Positions 22,267 through 23,684 of a DNA stretch of 23,684 nucleotides are shown one piece after another (the first letter of the stretch is position 1; every line of letters starts with the position of its first letter). Source of the DNA: Acidobacteriaceae bacterium (lineage in GTDB: Bacteria > Acidobacteriota > Terriglobia > Terriglobales > Acidobacteriaceae); contig PMGP01000143.1 in the NCBI GenBank assembly GCA_003156235.1, positions 1-23,684 of the forward strand. Direction: 5' to 3'. The position numbers and the translations under genes are program-made. A model generated the notes under the pieces. It was not told the origin of the DNA. It did not search any database and saw nothing but the letters and a program-made list of their open reading frames with translations.

Positions 22267-23684
22267 ATGTCAGTTCCGGCAGAAACGCGGTTCTTTTCAC
22301 GGCGATGGCTGGTCGCCATTGCCGTCATGTCCAGCGCGGTCATGGAGGTGCTGGACACCTCGGTGGTCAATGTAAGCCTCCCGCATATCGCAGGGAGTCT
22401 CTCTTCAACGGTCGACGAAGCCACCTGGGTTCTCACCTCCTATATTGTTGCCAATGCAATCATCCTGCCGATCTCCGGCTGGCTTTCAAACTATTTTGGA
22501 CGCAAACGATTATTGTTGACGGTGGTGACCGGGTTTACTCTGTTCAGCGTTCTCTGTGGCCTGGCGCCCAACCTTCCTTTGCTGATCTTCTTCCGGGTCA
22601 TGCAAGGCATCACCGGCGGCGGATTGCAGCCTCTATCCCAATCCGTGATGCTGGAAGAATTTCCCGGAAGCGAACGCGGAAAAGCGATGGCGTTTTGGAG
22701 CCTGGGCATTATCGCGGCCCCGGTGCTGGGACCAACGTTGGGCGGCTGGATCACGGATAACTACTCCTGGCGCTGGGTCTTCTATATCAACCTGCCCATC
22801 GGAATCATCAGCCTCATCCTGATCTCTCTCTTTGTGGTTGACCCTTCGTATATCAAGCGCGGAACCATGCGGTTCGATGCCTGGGGCATGGGAATGCTGG
22901 CCATCGGCATGGGCGCCCTGCAAATCATGTTGGATAAAGGGCAGGAAGACGACTGGTTCGGCTCTCGCTTCATCATAACTCTGGCCATCACCGCGGCCGT
23001 CATGCTGACTGCGTTCATCATTCGCGAATTGCAGACACCGCAGCCCCTCGTCAAGCTGTCGCTGTTCAGGCATCGATCCTTCGCGGTCGGTATCGTGATC
23101 ACAACGGTGCTCGGGTTTGTGCTCTACGGCAGCCTCGTGTCTCTGCCACTGTTCATGCAGGAATTGCTTGGCTGGACTGCCCAGACAGCCGGCTTCTGGA
23201 CAAGCCCGCGGGGGATTGCCACGGCAGTTTGCATGCCGGTAGTCGGCTACCTGCTGGGTAAGCGTTGGGACTACCGATGGATGGTGGTTCTCGGATGCCT
23301 CACAGGAAGCATGGCGTTCTTCGGCTATTCGAGAATGGACCTGAACTCTGGAACATGGGACATTTTGATCCATCAGATCAATCAAGGGATAGGTCAAACG
23401 TTGATCTTCCTGCCATTGACCCTGCTTATCATGAACCCTATCCCGAAGGAAGAAACACCCTACGCCACCAGCCTGTACAGCGTAATGCGCAATATTGGGT
23501 CCAGCATGGGAATATCCTTCGTGACGACTTTGCTGGCTCGCCGGTCGCAGTTCCATCAGGGCAGTCTTGCCGGCAACCTATCGCTCTCCAATCCGCAACT
23601 CCAGCAGGCGCAGAATCAGGCTGGGGCAATGTTCGCGCAGCACGGCTCCGACACCGTGACCTCCACGCACCAGGCTCTTGGATT
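22267..23684 (+). CDS. DHA2-family MFS multidrug exporter, EmrB/QacA type (3' end cut by window edge)
   Basis: The frame opens at ATG 22267 (MSVPAETRFFSRRW) and runs 472 codons to the edge without a stop. An upstream in-frame ATG is blocked by TGA at 22252. Helix 1 carries the DHA2 signature MEVLDTSVVNVSLPHIAGSL. Motif A is GWLSNYFGRKR at residues 71-81, and motif C, typical of antiporters, is GIIAAPVLGPTLGGW at 147-161. The arrangement fits a 14-helix proton-driven exporter, which normally works with an EmrA-like membrane fusion protein and an outer-membrane channel; neither is in view. The visible C-terminal QLQQAQNQAGAMFAQHGSD lies in a late loop, so about 40-70 residues are missing. It is probably unrelated to the polysaccharide genes. 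Confidence 0.92.
   Translation, partial: MSVPAETRFFSRRWLVAIAVMSSAVMEVLDTSVVNVSLPHIAGSLSSTVDEATWVLTSYIVANAIILPISGWLSNYFGRKRLLLTVVTGFTLFSVLCGLAPNLPLLIFFRVMQGITGGGLQPLSQSVMLEEFPGSERGKAMAFWSLGIIAAPVLGPTLGGWITDNYSWRWVFYINLPIGIISLILISLFVVDPSYIKRGTMRFDAWGMGMLAIGMGALQIMLDKGQEDDWFGSRFIITLAITAAVMLTAFIIRELQTPQPLVKLSLFRHRSFAVGIVITTVLGFVLYGSLVSLPLFMQELLGWTAQTAGFWTSPRGIATAVCMPVVGYLLGKRWDYRWMVVLGCLTGSMAFFGYSRMDLNSGTWDILIHQINQGIGQTLIFLPLTLLIMNPIPKEETPYATSLYSVMRNIGSSMGISFVTTLLARRSQFHQGSLAGNLSLSNPQLQQAQNQAGAMFAQHGSDTVTSTHQALG

Noticed and set aside
22633..23556. 307-codon minus-strand frame inside the MFS gene
   Set aside because: It is rich in His, Gln and Arg as expected for the complement of transmembrane codons; the plus frame has clear MFS motifs.
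1..23684. Defence system, prophage, secondary-metabolite cluster or RNA gene
   Set aside because: No nuclease, methyltransferase, toxin-antitoxin, structural phage, synthase, tRNA or rRNA signature was found on either strand.

Overview
The window reads as chromosomal DNA from an acidobacterium of the Terriglobia type. This is inferred from family content, not from a marker gene. The evidence is an Oar-like TonB-dependent receptor with an N-terminal carboxypeptidase-regulatory-like domain, a VWFA-related protein of the acidobacterial type, a membrane protein with the N-terminal 'EYNIATEVFGR...RVEAHRLRKRLEEYY' domain that recurs in Acidobacteria, NHL/Ig-repeat secreted proteins, and intergenic palindromic repeats. 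No rRNA, tRNA, CRISPR array, transposase, integrase or phage gene was seen.

Layout. (1) Positions 1-1463, minus strand: the 5' two thirds or so of a single-pass membrane protein with a cytoplasmic N-terminal domain and tandem malectin-like domains outside, cut by the window edge. (2) 1464-1808: a divergent control region with repeated CGTTAA half-sites, one perfect palindrome and a sigma70-like promoter. (3) 1809-21335, plus strand: seven genes in one direction. They are a TonB-dependent outer-membrane receptor, a large secreted NHL/Ig-repeat protein, a GH44 lipoprotein, a GH39 enzyme, a second secreted GH44 enzyme, a VWFA-related secreted protein and a GH29 alpha-L-fucosidase. A 368-bp gap between the first GH44 gene and the GH39 gene holds two abutting MITE-like palindromic repeats. 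(4) 21357-21460: a frameshifted 3' remnant of a dienelactone hydrolase gene. (5) 21492-22193, minus: a small secreted protein of unknown function. (6) 22267 to the right edge, plus: a DHA2-type MFS drug exporter, cut by the window end.

Working together. The plus-strand block looks like a polysaccharide utilisation locus. Two GH44 endo-glucanases/xyloglucanases would cut a beta-1,4-glucan backbone at or outside the cell surface. The TonB receptor could import the oligosaccharides. GH39 (beta-xylosidase type) and GH29 (fucosidase) would trim side chains. Fucosylated xyloglucan from plant cell walls is the simplest single substrate that fits GH44 + GH29 + a xylosidase, but this is inference from family specificities. 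The divergent malectin-domain protein is well placed to sense a carbohydrate outside and act on the shared control region.

The most notable items are the malectin-domain candidate sensor with its operator-like array, the duplicated GH44 pair with a locally near-identical 3' end and a coordinated cysteine-pair difference, the two abutting palindromic repeat elements, and the frameshifted dienelactone hydrolase scar. Several genes open with TTG codons in the longest reading frame; starts were moved where a better-placed Shine-Dalgarno sequence and start codon exist.
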